From Culex pipiens pallens (lineage: Eukaryota > Arthropoda > Insecta > Diptera > Culicidae): 64,000 nt of DNA. The first letter of the stretch is position 1. Every line of letters starts with the position of its first letter. Shown here in pieces: positions 22,205 to 33,990 of this stretch. Position numbers and translations under genes: made by a program. The stretch is taken from the NCBI RefSeq assembly GCF_016801865.2, contig NC_068938.1, positions 46,583,808-46,647,807 of the forward strand, written 5' to 3'. The notes under the pieces are model-generated. The model saw nothing but the letters and a program-made list of their open reading frames with translations, searched no databases and was not told the origin of the DNA.

Positions 22205-25138
22205 ATGTTTATTTGTTTAACGATGTCTAATATTAGTAATTTTAGTTTTGAATGTACTGAAGACTGGATAAGAAATAAATACACTTCTCCCGACTCTTCC
22301 CTAAATGTCCTCCAATTAAACATTCGCGGAATCAACGACTTATCGAAGTTCGACTGTGTGGGTGAGCTACTTCAACGTCTGGGGAAACGTGTCGACATCA
22401 TCGTGCTTGGAGAAACCATGCTGAAAGAGGACCGAACCCACCTGTACAACCTACCTGGATACAAAAGCGTCTTCTCGTGCAGGAAAGAAGCAGGTGGAGG
22501 CTTGGCAGTGTTCTGTCTCGCGGAGCTGAACATAAACATTCGTGAGAATAGAGTTTTGGACGGATTCCATCACGTGCACCTTGAACTGTCCTCGCGGGGG
22601 AAATTGCTGAATATCCATGCTGTCTACAGGCCACCATCGTTTGATGCATCTCGTTTCCTCGCCGAGCTGGAGGGAATGTTAGCAGGTACCATGAGCAGCC
22701 AAGAATGCATCGTGATCGGAGACGTCAATATACCAACCAACATCATCACCAATAATGTGGTACGAGAATACTCCCGCTTATTGTCGTCCTTCAATATGGT
22801 AGTAACCAACACCTCAGTGACCAGACCGGCCAGCAACAACGTTCTGGATCACGTGGTATGCAGCGAAAATCTTGCGGGCAACGTTGTCAACGAAACCACC
22901 TACTGCGATCTAAGCGATCACAACTGGATTGCAACTTCATTCAAGTTCTCCAGAGACCCAGAGATGCAGACTTTCAACAAGCATATTGTTGACCACACGC
23001 AGCTGAATCACCTGTTCACCGAGTCCCTGGCAGGGCTGTCCCAACACCTGACTGCAAACGAAAAGCTGCTGCACGTGATCGACAGTTACAACATGTTGAA
23101 GACGCAGTGCACAAAAACAGCAACAATCCGGGCAAAGGTGAAGGAGCACTGCCCGTGGATGACCTTCAATATCTGGAAACTAATCCAGATTAAGGAAAAA
23201 ACGCTGAAGAAACAACGACGGAACCGCAGTAACCAGCAGCTAGCAGACATGCTGGCACATGTTTCTTTAAAACTGCAACAGGAGAAGACAGCTGCTAAAC
23301 GGAACTACTACGATCGCCTCCTTTCCGGAAGTGATCAAAAATCCGCTTGGAAAGTGATAAACGACGTTCTGGGGAAGAGACAAACTCGAGCTTATCCAAA
23401 TGAGCTTAACGTTGACGGACAAGCAATCACCGACATGACGAAAATATGCGACACATTCAACGACTTCTTCTGCAATATCGGACCCAACCTGGCAGCCACA
23501 CTGAACAGCGATCGGGACATCCAAAGATTCGGTACCATACGACAGCACCAGTTCTCCATGTTTCTGCGCCCATCAACCGTCGGGGAAGTGACGATCCTGA
23601 TCAACAACCTGGATTCCAAAAAATCTGCTGGCTACGACAACATTCCTGTTCACTTTATTAAACAACACTTCGGTGTATTCGCTCCCCTGCTGTCTGACAT
23701 TTTTAACGAAATAGTCGAAACAGGTACTTACCCGGACTGCCTAAAGATTGCCCGAGTCACGCCTATCCACAAAGCCGGTGACTCCAAGGACCCTGGTAAC
23801 TTCCGCCCAATATCTTGCTTGTCAGTGCTTGATAAAATCATCGAGAAGCTGTTGGTTTCAAGAATTATCAACTTTGTCGACAAGTACAAACTTATCTACA
23901 AGCATCAGTACGGATTTCGGCAGGGATTGAGCACCCTGACAGCATCATGCGACCTCGTGGAGAGTATCTACGAGGCCCTCGACGAACGGAACATAGTTGG
24001 AGCTCTTTTCGTAGACCTTAAAAAGGCCTTCGACACGATCGACCACAATCTGCTGCTGAAGAAGCTTGAGATGAACGGCATAAGAGGTGTTGCCCTGAAT
24101 CTCATTAAGAGCTACCTGGAGAACAGAACTCAGTTTGTGGCTATTGGCGAATTTCGTAGCCAACTGGGTCCTGTAACAACCGGAGTCCCCCAAGGGAGCA
24201 ATCTTGGACCGATCCTGTTCCTGCTTTTCATTAATGATCTGGCCAAATTGAACCTAACTGGCAAGGTACGTTTGTTCGCCGACGACACATCAATCTTCTA
24301 TAACGGAGTAGGGGAGAAATACGCTACTGTTGTAGAACAATTGCAACAGAGGATCAAGGCAGATCTTGAATTGCTCAACGACTACTTCTGCTCCAATCTC
24401 CTGTCAATGAACCTCACCAAAACGAAGTACATGTTGGTACACTCGCCCTGGATACCGATCCCCGCTCACGAACCAGTTATTGTTTGTAACCGAGTTGTCG
24501 AGGAAGTCTTCAGCTTCGAATTCCTTGGACTAACGCTGGACAGCACGATGAGTTGGGCAGCTCACGTGGATCTTCTGAAGCGCAAGCTGTCATCCCTGTG
24601 CGGCGTGCTGAGGAAGACATCATCGTTCTTGCCGACATCTGCGCTGAAAAAGCTCTACTTTGCGCTGATCCACTCCAGATTGCAATACCTAATCGCCAAC
24701 TGGGGACATGCCCAAGAATCGTGCCTTCAAAAACTGCAAGTCATCCAAAACAGATGCCTCAAAATCGTGTTCCGAAGACCCTTCCTCTATCCTACCCGCC
24801 TTTTGTACAATGATCCGAAAGATTCCATACTTCCTGTACGAGCAATGCACGAGTTCCAAATGTTATTGCACATTCGGAAAAACATCAACTCTCCCGACGT
24901 TACACTTGTCCGGCGAAGAATGCATGAAGGTCGTGCGAGTAGACAAGCTGGACACTTCTATTTGGTCAGAGCCAGAACCGAATTCGGCCGAAAGAAGATT
25001 GCGTTCATCGGAAGCAAGCTATACAACGCCCTCCCACAATCCTGTAAAGACTCACCTACATTTATCAACTTTAAAAAAACCCTGCGCGCCCACCTCAAGT
25101 CGAAAGTGTTACTTTATCTACCGAGAAGCTCACACTAA
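22205..25138 (+). CDS. LINE ORF2: AP-type endonuclease and reverse transcriptase
   Basis: A 977-residue protein that nicks target DNA and copies the element RNA (target-primed reverse transcription). N-terminal exonuclease-endonuclease-phosphatase domain, residues about 30-245, with N39 (QLNIRG), E70 (LGETM), GDVN at 172-175 and SDH at 237-239. Reverse transcriptase about 480-760: FRPIS motif, motif A FVDLKKAFD with D604, motif B GVPQGSNLGP at 660-669, motif C FADD with D693 and D694. A C-terminal region ends in a conserved-looking FKKTLRAHL segment. No frameshift or stop. A second Met seven codons in is an alternative start. Confidence 0.92.
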   Translation: MFICLTMSNISNFSFECTEDWIRNKYTSPDSSLNVLQLNIRGINDLSKFDCVGELLQRLGKRVDIIVLGETMLKEDRTHLYNLPGYKSVFSCRKEAGGGLAVFCLAELNINIRENRVLDGFHHVHLELSSRGKLLNIHAVYRPPSFDASRFLAELEGMLAGTMSSQECIVIGDVNIPTNIITNNVVREYSRLLSSFNMVVTNTSVTRPASNNVLDHVVCSENLAGNVVNETTYCDLSDHNWIATSFKFSRDPEMQTFNKHIVDHTQLNHLFTESLAGLSQHLTANEKLLHVIDSYNMLKTQCTKTATIRAKVKEHCPWMTFNIWKLIQIKEKTLKKQRRNRSNQQLADMLAHVSLKLQQEKTAAKRNYYDRLLSGSDQKSAWKVINDVLGKRQTRAYPNELNVDGQAITDMTKICDTFNDFFCNIGPNLAATLNSDRDIQRFGTIRQHQFSMFLRPSTVGEVTILINNLDSKKSAGYDNIPVHFIKQHFGVFAPLLSDIFNEIVETGTYPDCLKIARVTPIHKAGDSKDPGNFRPISCLSVLDKIIEKLLVSRIINFVDKYKLIYKHQYGFRQGLSTLTASCDLVESIYEALDERNIVGALFVDLKKAFDTIDHNLLLKKLEMNGIRGVALNLIKSYLENRTQFVAIGEFRSQLGPVTTGVPQGSNLGPILFLLFINDLAKLNLTGKVRLFADDTSIFYNGVGEKYATVVEQLQQRIKADLELLNDYFCSNLLSMNLTKTKYMLVHSPWIPIPAHEPVIVCNRVVEEVFSFEFLGLTLDSTMSWAAHVDLLKRKLSSLCGVLRKTSSFLPTSALKKLYFALIHSRLQYLIANWGHAQESCLQKLQVIQNRCLKIVFRRPFLYPTRLLYNDPKDSILPVRAMHEFQMLLHIRKNINSPDVTLVRRRMHEGRASRQAGHFYLVRARTEFGRKKIAFIGSKLYNALPQSCKDSPTFINFKKTLRAHLKSKVLLYLPRSSH

Positions 25139-25154
25139 AAGAATTTTATGCTTT

Positions 25155-25312
25155 TTCGTTTCCGCCACCCACCGCCTGCCACCCACCGCCCGCCGCCAGC
25201 CGCCCACCAACAACCGCCTGCCACCAGCCGCCCACCAAATACCGCCCGCCACCCACCACCCACCGCAAACAACCCATCAACAGTCGCCCAACACACCATA
25301 TACGCAACCACA
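25155..25312 (+). repeat. GC-rich CCGCCACCCACCG-type minisatellite in LINE 3' region
   Basis: Imperfect repeats of CCGCC(A/T)(C)CCACC units, about 150 bp, directly after the ORF2 stop. It is pyrimidine-rich on the sense strand and contrasts sharply with the AT-rich flanks. It may help recognition of the 3' end by the reverse transcriptase. Confidence 0.8.
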
Positions 25313-25521
25313 GTAGAATAGTTAAAGAATAGTAATAATTTAGTTGTAATTAATGGCAACAAAATCCCTTAAAAGAGCTTAGCTCACTGGGATTTGCCAA
25401 CCTGCAAAGTGCTAACAGTAATGATTGTTAAAAATAATAAAATACGTAGCTACCGAGCCTAACTCTTCAAAAAGAGTAGGTGAATGTTTCCAGCAATCAA
25501 CGCTGTGAAGTGCGGAATTCG

Positions 25522-25526
<5 letters not shown>

Positions 25527-25587
<61 letters not shown>
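25527..25587 (+). repeat. poly(A) tract of about 60 nt
   Basis: Uninterrupted A run closing the LINE. It fits a poly(A) tail captured at insertion. CR1 elements commonly end in short microsatellites instead, so the tail is noteworthy. Length is also prone to assembly error. Confidence 0.85.
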
Positions 25588-25590
<3 letters not shown>

Positions 25591-25599
25591 CTTCTTATC

Positions 25600-26270
25600 A
25601 CTTTTAAACAGTTTAGGTGGTCTAATCTACATCAACTATCACTATCACCTACTTGTTTTCTCCGGAATCACCAACTCTTCAAAGTGACAAATTTCTTCCG
25701 TTACACTTTTTGTATTATCCCCCTTCGGATCACAAAACCCCACTCTCCAACTCCTAATCACAGATTAGCATATTTTCCACTGCGCGAATCCAGACCAATG
25801 TTTATTTCCACCGGAAGCCGGCCAGTTCTCACGGTCAATTCCGTGCCCGCGCACTATCCGAAAAACGTAAATGAGCAAAAGTCCATTTGTAATTCAAAAG
25901 TCCGAAAACAAAAATGTCCAAAAAATGTTCGGGTCCCCTCTGCTGTTAAGGTTGAAGCGCGCGAGCCACCCCAAAAGTTGCGTGCGATCGCGGACAAACG
26001 ACGGAACAGACTGAATTAGTTGGACTGCGACTAAAGTGGATTTATTTTTATATTTTAAACATAACGCGCGCCGGGAGCCGAGCGAGCGAGCGCGCTCTCT
26101 GAAGCACTTTGAGTGAGATTGCTCTGGAGTACGGGCCGGGTAGCTGCGTTGATACGCGTGGCTTGCGGGAAGACCGTACAGCGGAGGTGATTTGGGCTTG
26201 ATTTTTCTTTTAGATAGGGGGAATTTGGCTTGAAAATCTTTTATTTGTTTTTTTTTGTGAAATGTTGATT
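25600..26270. promoter_or_regulatory. GC-rich, CpG-rich unique segment, possible promoter or 5' UTR
   Basis: 25,780-26,180 has dense CpG (GCGCGCGAGCC, GATCGCGGAC, CGCGCGCCGGGAGCC) and a GAGCGAGCGAGCGCG run near 26,080, with no match to any repeat here. Open frames on both strands (143 and 135 codons) are not recognisable proteins. I read it as a promoter or 5' UTR of unknown direction. Confidence 0.25.
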
Positions 26271-26289
26271 GTTGCATATTAATATAGGA

Positions 26290-26470
26290 ATCCAAACACA
26301 TGAAGGATTAGTTTTGGGAAGAACAAATCTCCAACCGTCCATGTTATTGAAATATTCAAAAATTCTATCTTGAGAACGGATTTCCTAATCGATTTGGTGT
26401 CTTCAGCAAAGATTTTGCCTAGAACTTTTCGGGAAAAATAGTAACACTCGAAACTAAATTTTCCCATTTC
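26290..26470. repeat. fragment of the 17,780 palindrome family
   Basis: ATCGATTTGGTGTCTTCAGC with flanking ATATTCAAAAATTCTATCTT and the following TTTTGCC match the outer arm of the 1.9-kb palindrome. Only one arm segment remains. Confidence 0.6.
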
Positions 26471-26667
26471 GAATTGGAATTTACACTAAAAAAATAATTG
26501 GAAATGGTTGAAATAATTGTTTTTGGGCCTTTTCAGCTGTTGATTTTTTTTTTAAAATTTTGTCAATATTTGTATTCGAAAGATGGGAAAGTTGAGGGAT
26601 ACTTTTATTTTTTGAAATAGAAAATCAGACGCATATTTGCATTTTCTCTTAAAAATTGACTCTATTT

Positions 26668-27400
26668 AGATTATGCACGGTGTATTTTGTTGAGACCACA
26701 AAGATAAAAAATTCGGTATGTCTGATATTTGGCACCGTGAAAGAAGGGCTTTTTCCCGACATTTTGCGGGGTATACCGAAATATTTCGTCGGGGGGTCTA
26801 GAGCAACTTTTTTTTGAAGATTATTTTTCGATTTTATGGGATATTTGTTCAAAAAAGTCACAGAAAATCGGTGCATTCATGTTGATATCACTCAAATTTC
26901 TTATGAATATGCCTTGGGGACTCTAACCAACTATATTTGACCCATATTTGACCTCCACAAAAAAAATCGAACCAAATTTACCAGATTTCTACCATTCTTT
27001 GAAATTACTCCAAAATCTAAGCTTGAAACCCCAATACGACCGAAAGTAAATCTTTTCTTTGTACAATTTGTCATGAAAATACAGCAACACATTGCCCGGA
27101 TCGAATTTGAGCATTAAACAATGCAAAACATAGATTATTTAATAAATAAACTGTTTATTTCCCAATAGGTTATGATGAAACTTTGGAGAAAGGCACTATT
27201 TATTTTAGGAAATTGGGCATATCTCTGCTTATATTGAACCAAAAATGCGAGAAAGAGCCCTTCTTTCACGGTGCCAAATATCAGACATACCGAATTTTGT
27301 ATCATTTGTTTGTTCTAAAAAAACACACCGTGTATGTAGAGAAAACTTCATTTTTCTTGTTTGCTTTGCTTTGGCTGTATCTCAGCAACCATTGCACAAT
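26668..27400. mobile_element. element with about 100-bp inverted terminal repeats
   Basis: The block TTCGGTATGTCTGATATTTG plus GCACCGTGAAAGAAGGGC at 26,711-26,750 recurs inverted at 27,255-27,300, and the outer CACGGTGTATTTTGT recurs as the inverted ACACCGTGTATG at about 27,325. Unlike most others here the roughly 450-bp centre is not palindromic. No transposase ORF. Confidence 0.6.
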
Positions 27401-27660
27401 GGTCTATTAATTAAGTGGAAAATTGATTTTCCGAAAAATTGTGACGTTCTTGAGCTTTGGTTTATTTAGAAGAGTTGTTGCAAATTGGAAGGGGCAATTT
27501 TTGGTTTGAAAATAAGGGTGGTTCACGATTAGGGTGTTTATGTAAATCTAACTTTTCAGGAATATGTTTGGGATTTTTTGTCTTCTAGAAAATTGTTGGA
27601 CTTGCGAATTTAAGCATTTTTGTCGAAAACACCAGAAATGTATCTCGCAATCTACCCCAT
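27380..27660. repeat. dispersed repeat, inverted copy at about 39,200-39,480
   Basis: AAGGGTGGTTCACGATTAGGG, TTTTTTGTCTTCTAGAAA and ATCTCGCAATCT here correspond inverted to CACCCTAATTGTGAACTACC, TTTCTAGAAGACAAAAAA and AGATTGCGAGAT at 39,205-39,345. The two copies are diverged and have lost their ends. Confidence 0.5.
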
Positions 27661-27912
27661 CTACGGCCACATTTAGAGGAAGCATCTTAGCAAGCCTTTA
27701 AAAATACGTTTTTTTGAACGTGGAAATTCAGGGGTTAAGTTTTAGAGAAAAGTGTCCTATGTGTCGAATTATAAATTTTTGGACTATTTTGGGTTTCTAA
27801 TCTAATCTAATCTACAAACGCGATTTTGGTCTCTTTCGAGTTTCTTTGTAAAATCATCACATAAACCCATAGAAACCCAAAACTTGATTCTTCATTTCTT
27901 GTTAAATTCTTA

Positions 27913-27941
27913 GGGTAATTGTCCGCCAACTCACACATAAA
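27913..27941. repeat. solo tip of the 2,707 / 61,956 palindrome family
   Basis: GGTAATTGTCCGCCAACTCA matches the terminus of the palindromic family; nothing of the arm follows. A truncated or deleted copy. Confidence 0.7.
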
Positions 27942-30900
27942 GTTATAAATAATTTTGATTGCAATTTAGCTGAGGTACATTCGGCCACTTCTCCCTTATT
28001 TAATCAAACCTATTTTTCTGAAAAAATCTATAATAATATTTTTTTTATGCTCGGATTATAAAAAGCAGGTAAAGAAAAGCAATGCTTGTAAATTTTAGAA
28101 AAAAAGCTTTTGTTACAAAAATATTGACGAAAAAAAAAATGTTCAAAAAATCTATTTAAAAGAGTGAGAAAGACGAGTAACATGTTTAAGCAGCTTAAAA
28201 CGGGTGCAAGCTAGCGTTCAGCAACAGTTTGAGCATTTTTAAATTCTCAATTCGGCAATTTCTCTCTTTCTCTTGGGGGTTGAGTATACGCTGACTTTTT
28301 GATAAGTTTTTTTTTTGCAAATGATAAGTAAGTAGTTGAATGACATTTTCTAGTCTGACATTTTAAAATTTGTATCCCGCTTGTTTGACAAAGTCGATGT
28401 AGAGTCGATTCATAGAAAATTAAATTCACCACCATATTGGCCGCCATCTGGGATAACAAATTCCCAGATAACATAAGAGCATTTTTGTGGACATACTCAA
28501 GCTTAACGTCCCAAAAAAGACACAGAAATATTTATTATATTTTCGTGATTCGATTGTGCGAAGATACGATTATTCGAAAGCTCAATTTTGCGAAGACTTT
28601 CGGATTATCGAGTCTGGACTGTTTCTGTTTGAAAAAAATAATTCTGGAAGAAAAGTATATTTATTAGGTTTTATACAAAATTTCAGAAATAAAAAAAAAA
28701 TGTTCATCGCTTTATTTGTGTTTTAAAAACAAAAAATTACATATTTTTGATGCAGAAAATTATAAAAATCTTCAAATTGAACCGTTTATTACTTAAATCT
28801 GTAAGAATCTGATAAAAAAAATCTGAGCATCACTCTTAAATTCTCTGTATTTATTCCAGATTAGGCTGGTACAAATATTTTTAAAAGATTTTGTCACCCC
28901 GACTCCCTTCAAAAACGGCCCGAAAAATTAGGGGGCAACCTTTTTTTTCAAGAAACTTTTAGTGCAATCAGCTGAAATCAATTTAAAATGCATTCCCCTG
29001 TGTTTAGAATCATTTTTAAGCATGTTTGGGTTTATTCAAAAACTTATTAAAGTTTTTTTTTTTGATAATTTTCCTTTTTTTTCGCCAAAAATTTTTGTTT
29101 TGGTTAAATCTTGTATTTTTTGAAAACAAATGATTGCAAAACAACAGAACTAGTGTAAAATGAATTTAAATACACCTTTTCCAGTCAAATTTTGAAAATA
29201 TTGCTTGTTATTCCAAATTTGATATTTTTGTCACGGATGGCTGACGTCAAGTTGATGTTGGCTTAAAAACATACAACTTTGAACAAATTTAAAATCTACA
29301 ATTCTGACAAGACTGCATTTATACGAAATTTGAGGGATCAGAGTGAATTTTCTTTTTAGTTTCGTGTGATGATTTCGTTTTTATTGAGTCGATGTTTTTT
29401 TTTAAACTCTATCGATTCAATATTTTAAAATTTTCTCTCAAACTACCCAAAAGAACACCTCAAAATAGTTATTGCTATACTTGCACTAATGTTAATCTCT
29501 TTCGCCACATCCTCAATGTCGATTTCTTAATTTACGCTTCCATCTCGGTTCGCTCTCCCAAATTACTCCCAAGCTCACGAGCGGCAAATGAGGATACGCC
29601 AATTAATTGAAATTGCTGTCCAGAAGTGTAGCTCTCCAGAAACTAAAAGAGAAAAAGGAGAATCGACACTACTTTAGTTTCTTTTTTTTTCGTTGAAGGA
29701 ATCCTCGAATTCTTCTTGAAGCTCACGATCTTAATTAGGCATTCGTTTTTTTTTGTTGCTCCTGCTGATCAAGACGAGAAATATAATTCCGCAAGAAGCC
29801 CTTTGGCAGTGGGCAGTGTGACGACAACGACTTGATTTCGAGGGTTGATTCTTGGAACTTGAAGACAGGATACCGTGAGCAAATAAATTAAATAGTAGTT
29901 AATGGGCTGGATGAGGTCTGACTCATCGTCAGGAACCTGTTGATTGCTGAAAGTGAAGACTTTAGAATGAAAATTTAGGATTTAATTATGGAATGTCAGA
30001 TTGGATCAAAGTTTCGTCATGCTTAAACGTTAATTTATTCAAAGATTTACCTTTAAGTAAATATAACTTTATGTAAGAGCTACTTGTCGCAAAAAAACCT
30101 GTTCGGGTCAATATCTTGTATGTTTTCAAATCTGGTAGTCAGTTCCACCAAGATGAAGGCGTGTCCAAGAAGCTAGAAACGAGCACGCAATGAGAAATCT
30201 CCAATAGAAGCAATAATTAAGTTGCTAGTTTTTTTTGCAGATTTAACAATGCAATTGTCAAAAACGAACGGCTTGTCGATGGGACCGGTAATGAAGATCC
30301 GTTTCTTGTAGGCTCATCCACAGTGGAACGTGGCCGTTCCGGTCAGTCCAGCTTTTTTTGGGAACGATGACTGGGATGATTTCTAATGAGGTCGGATTTC
30401 GGAAATGTAGGTACACGTGGTTACGATTCGTTGAACAAGATAATAGCTTTTGCGAGTTCGTCGCTTGGTGCTAGTTGATGTCTTGCTGGGGGGTTGTCGA
30501 ATTATTTGCACGATTTTTTTTCTCAGTTTTTATCTATTTATCAGGATATATTGTCACTAGTGTGCTATCTTATGACATGAATGGTTTTAAAAGATATGGC
30601 ATGTCACTGGGTGATATATCACAGTTGCTTTGCTGGCTAGTTGTTAGCCTATTTTTATTTAGATTGACAACCAAGTCTATTTTAATGAGTTATGAATTTC
30701 AGGCAAAATTAATTTATGTAACTGACATTCATTTGGTTTTTTAAAATATTCATTGCTTCTATTGTTTTGATTATTTTTAGCAAGATTAATTTAAAAGGGA
30801 CAAAATATTACTTTAAAATAAGTGAGCTAATAAATTTGAGGTGATTCGAAAATAAGTTACTTTAATTTAAAATTTAGCTTAGTGAATTTTAATTTAAATC

Positions 30901-31689
30901 GCCGTAAAATAACCCAGTTCCTGACCTGAACCCAAAAACAAGTTCATGTAATTTCCTACTTTTAGTGACCGCAAAAGTCCCGCAAAAAATTCACGACCCT
31001 TCATAACAAACCCATCATAATATGTCAAACTTTACATAATTTCCCATTGAATCCCCTGTGCTGCTGACCGCTCTGAGCTCATCATTAATCAGTTTAAATT
31101 TTTAAAATTCAAACCGCTCCACTTTTTGTTCTTTTTTTCCTGCTGATGCTACTCCAGAGTGGCACGAGCTTTTGGGCAGAGCGATGGTGTTTGATCTTGC
31201 TCCTCTAATCTTCCTTCCGTATACCAACTCTCTGGGTGATGATGATGGTGTTTGGCTGCGTCATCGCCACCGTTTTGTGAATGCTCGCCAAAATCATCGC
31301 GGGGCGATCGCGGTGCGATAATTCCTCCCCATTGTCTTAAACATCCCCCCCCAGCAGCTGCTGCTGTCATATGGGGTTGAGGGAGAGCTTAGAACTATAT
31401 AACTCTTTATTGACGAATTATCCACGGTGGTTGGGCGGTCGGTCTGTTGACGGGCATCCATCATCTATCAACGCGGGGCTCAAAATGTTGGAGCGATTCT
31501 CGATAAAAATGGCATTTTAACAAGATTGAACATTTTTTGAGTTTCTAAACCGATTTGTTTCTTGAAATGAACATATTTTTCAGCAATTCAAGATTCTATC
31601 AAAAAAACTCCGGATATAATAATTTATGCAATCTCAATTTGCATTTAGATTTTTTAAATATTAGGATGGCTCACCATCGATTTTTCCGT
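27942..31689. other. mixed unique and repeat DNA, no gene established
   Basis: 28,570-28,625 carries the TCGGATTATCGAGTCTGGAC terminus of the pogo-like family seen at 39,917-40,263. 28,890-29,040 is copy 3 of the 6,048 repeat. 29,640-30,470 and 31,040-31,500 are GC-richer and unique. At 31,370-31,149 a 73-codon minus-strand frame with a five-His run lies about 35 bp downstream of TTATATAG; I could not support it as a gene. Confidence 0.35.
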
Positions 31690-33990
31690 GATCCAAAATG
31701 ACCGAACATGACTGAAACTGTTAAAATGGCTGAAATTTCCAAAATAACCAAAATGACTTTAATAGTAGAAAATCATCACATTGATGAAAATTACCAAAAT
31801 GATAAAAATAACGATTTTGCTAAAAGGACTAAAATGACCAAAATTACCAAAATTACCAAAATTACCAAATGACAAAAATGACCAAAATGACCAAAATGAC
31901 CAAAATGACCAAAATGACCAAAATGACCAAAATGACCAAAATGACCAAAATGACCAAAATGACCAAAATGACCAAAATGACCAAAATGACCAAAATGACC
32001 AAAATGACCAAAATGACCAAAATGACCAAAATGACCAAAATGACCAAAATGACCAAAATGACCAATCGACCAAAATGACCAAAATGACCAAAATGAACAA
32101 AATGACCAAAATGACCAAAATGACCAAAATGACCAAAATGACCAAAATGACCAATCGACCAAAATGACCAAAATGACCAAAATGACCGAAATGACCAAAA
32201 TGACCAAAATGACCAAAATGACCAATCGACCAAAATGACCAAAATGACCAAAATGAACAAAATGACCAAAATGACCAAAATGACCAAAATGACCAAAATG
32301 ACCAATCGACCAAAATGACCAAAATGACCAAAATGACCGAAATGACCAAAATGACCAAAATGACCAAAATGACCAAAATGACCAAAATTACCAAATGACA
32401 AAAATGACCAAAATGAACAAAATGACCAAAATGACCAAAATGACCAAAATGACCAAAATGACCAAAATGACCAAAATGACCAAAATGACCAAAATGACCA
32501 AAATGACCAAAATGACCAAAATGACCAAAATGACCAAAATGACCAAAATGACCAAAATGACCAAAATGACCAAAATGACCAAAATGAACAAAATGACCAA
32601 AATGACCAAAATGACCAAAATGACCAAAATGACCAAAATGACCAAAATGACCAAAATGACCAAAATGAACAAAATGACCAAAATGACCAAAATGACCAAA
32701 ATGACCAAAATGACCAAAATGACCAAAATGAACAAAATGACCAAAATGACCAAAATGACCAAAATGACCAAAATTACCAAAATTACCCAAATGGCTAAAA
32801 TCACCAAAATGACCAAAATGACAAAAATTCTAGAGTGACCAAAATGACCAAAATGACCAAAATTACCGAAATTACCAAAATTACCGAAATTACCAAAATT
32901 ACCAAAAATTACCAAAATTACCAAAATTACCCAAATGGCTAAAATCACCAAAATGACCAAAATGACAAAAATTCTAGAGTGACCAAAATTACCAAAATTA
33001 CCAAAATTACCGAAATTACCAAAATTACCGAAATTACCAAAATTACCAAAATTACCAAAATTACCAAAATTACCAAAATTACCAAAATTACCCAAATGGC
33101 TAAAATCACCAAAATGACCAAAATGACAAAAATTCTAGAGTGACCAAAATGACCAAAATGACCAAAATGACCAAAATGACCAAAATGACCAAAATGACCA
33201 AAACGACCGAAATGAATAAAATGACCAAAATGACCAAAATGACCGAAATAACCAAAATGACCAAAATGACCAAGATAACCAAAATGGCCAAAATGACCAA
33301 AATGACCGAAATATCCAAAATGACTAAAATGGCCAAAATGACTGAAATTGTCAAACTGACTGAAATTGTAAAAATGACTAGAATAACCAAAATGACCAAA
33401 ATGACCAAAATGACCAAAATGACCAAAATGACCAAAATGACCAAAATGACCAAAATGACCAAAATGACCAAAATGACCAAAATGACCAAAATGACCAAAA
33501 TGACCAAAATGACCTAAATGACCAAAATGACAAAAATGGTCAAAATGATCAAATGACCAAAATGACCTAAATGACCAAAATGACCAAAATGGCCAAAATG
33601 ACCAAAATGACCGAAATGACCAAAATGTTCAAAATGACCAAAATGACCAAAATGACCAAGATAACCAAAATGACCAAATGACCGAAATGACCAAAATGAC
33701 CAAAATGACCAAAATGACCAAAATGACCAAAATGACCAAAATGACCAAAATGACCAAAATGACCAAAATGACCAAAATGACCAAAATGACCAAAATGACC
33801 AAGATGACCAAAATGACCAAAATGACCAAAATGACCGAAATAACTAAAATGACTAAAATGGCCAAAACGACTGAAATTGTCAAACTGACTGAAATTGTAA
33901 AAATGACTAAAATTACCAAAATGACCAAAATGGCCAAAATGACCAAAACGACCAAAATGACTAAAATGACCAAAATGACCAAAATAGCCG
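31690..33990. repeat. 9-bp minisatellite (ACCAAAATG)n, about 2.3 kb
   Basis: More than 200 tandem copies of ACCAAAATG, nearly perfect from about 31,875 and degenerate at both edges. Variants are ordered: ACCAATCG-interrupted blocks at 32,060-32,310, a longer unit containing ATGGCTAAAATCACC and TTCTAGAGTG three times (32,790, 32,935, 33,095), and a GACTGAAATTGTCAAACTG block twice (about 33,341 and 33,868). Five of the six reading frames lack stops, which creates long artificial frames (Met-Thr-Lys on plus; Gly-His-Phe, Val-Ile-Leu and Trp-Ser-Phe on minus). Confidence 0.95.

Larger units (their letters stand above)
20690..25587 (+). mobile_element. CR1-group non-LTR retrotransposon with intact ORF1 and ORF2
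   Basis: Two long open frames (21,099-22,154 and 22,205-25,138) in the order ORF1, endonuclease, reverse transcriptase, then a 3' region ending in a run of about 60 A (25,527-25,587). A PHD-type finger in ORF1 is characteristic of CR1-like elements. The 5' boundary is my estimate (20,640-20,700). The sequence after the poly(A), TTGCTTCTTATC, was not found upstream, so no target duplication is claimed. Both ORFs are uninterrupted and all key catalytic residues are present, suggesting a young copy. Confidence 0.85.

Noticed and set aside
30085..30390. Possible decayed coding region on the minus strand
   Set aside because: The best frame has two stops and resembles no protein I know.
31759..33517. 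Long open frames of Gly-His-Phe, Val-Ile-Leu and Met-Thr-Lys repeats (up to 343 residues)
   Set aside because: They are translations of the 9-bp minisatellite in several frames and both strands at once; there is no selection signature for any one frame.
31690..33990. CRISPR-like array
   Set aside because: Units are contiguous without unique spacers; it is a minisatellite in a eukaryotic genome.
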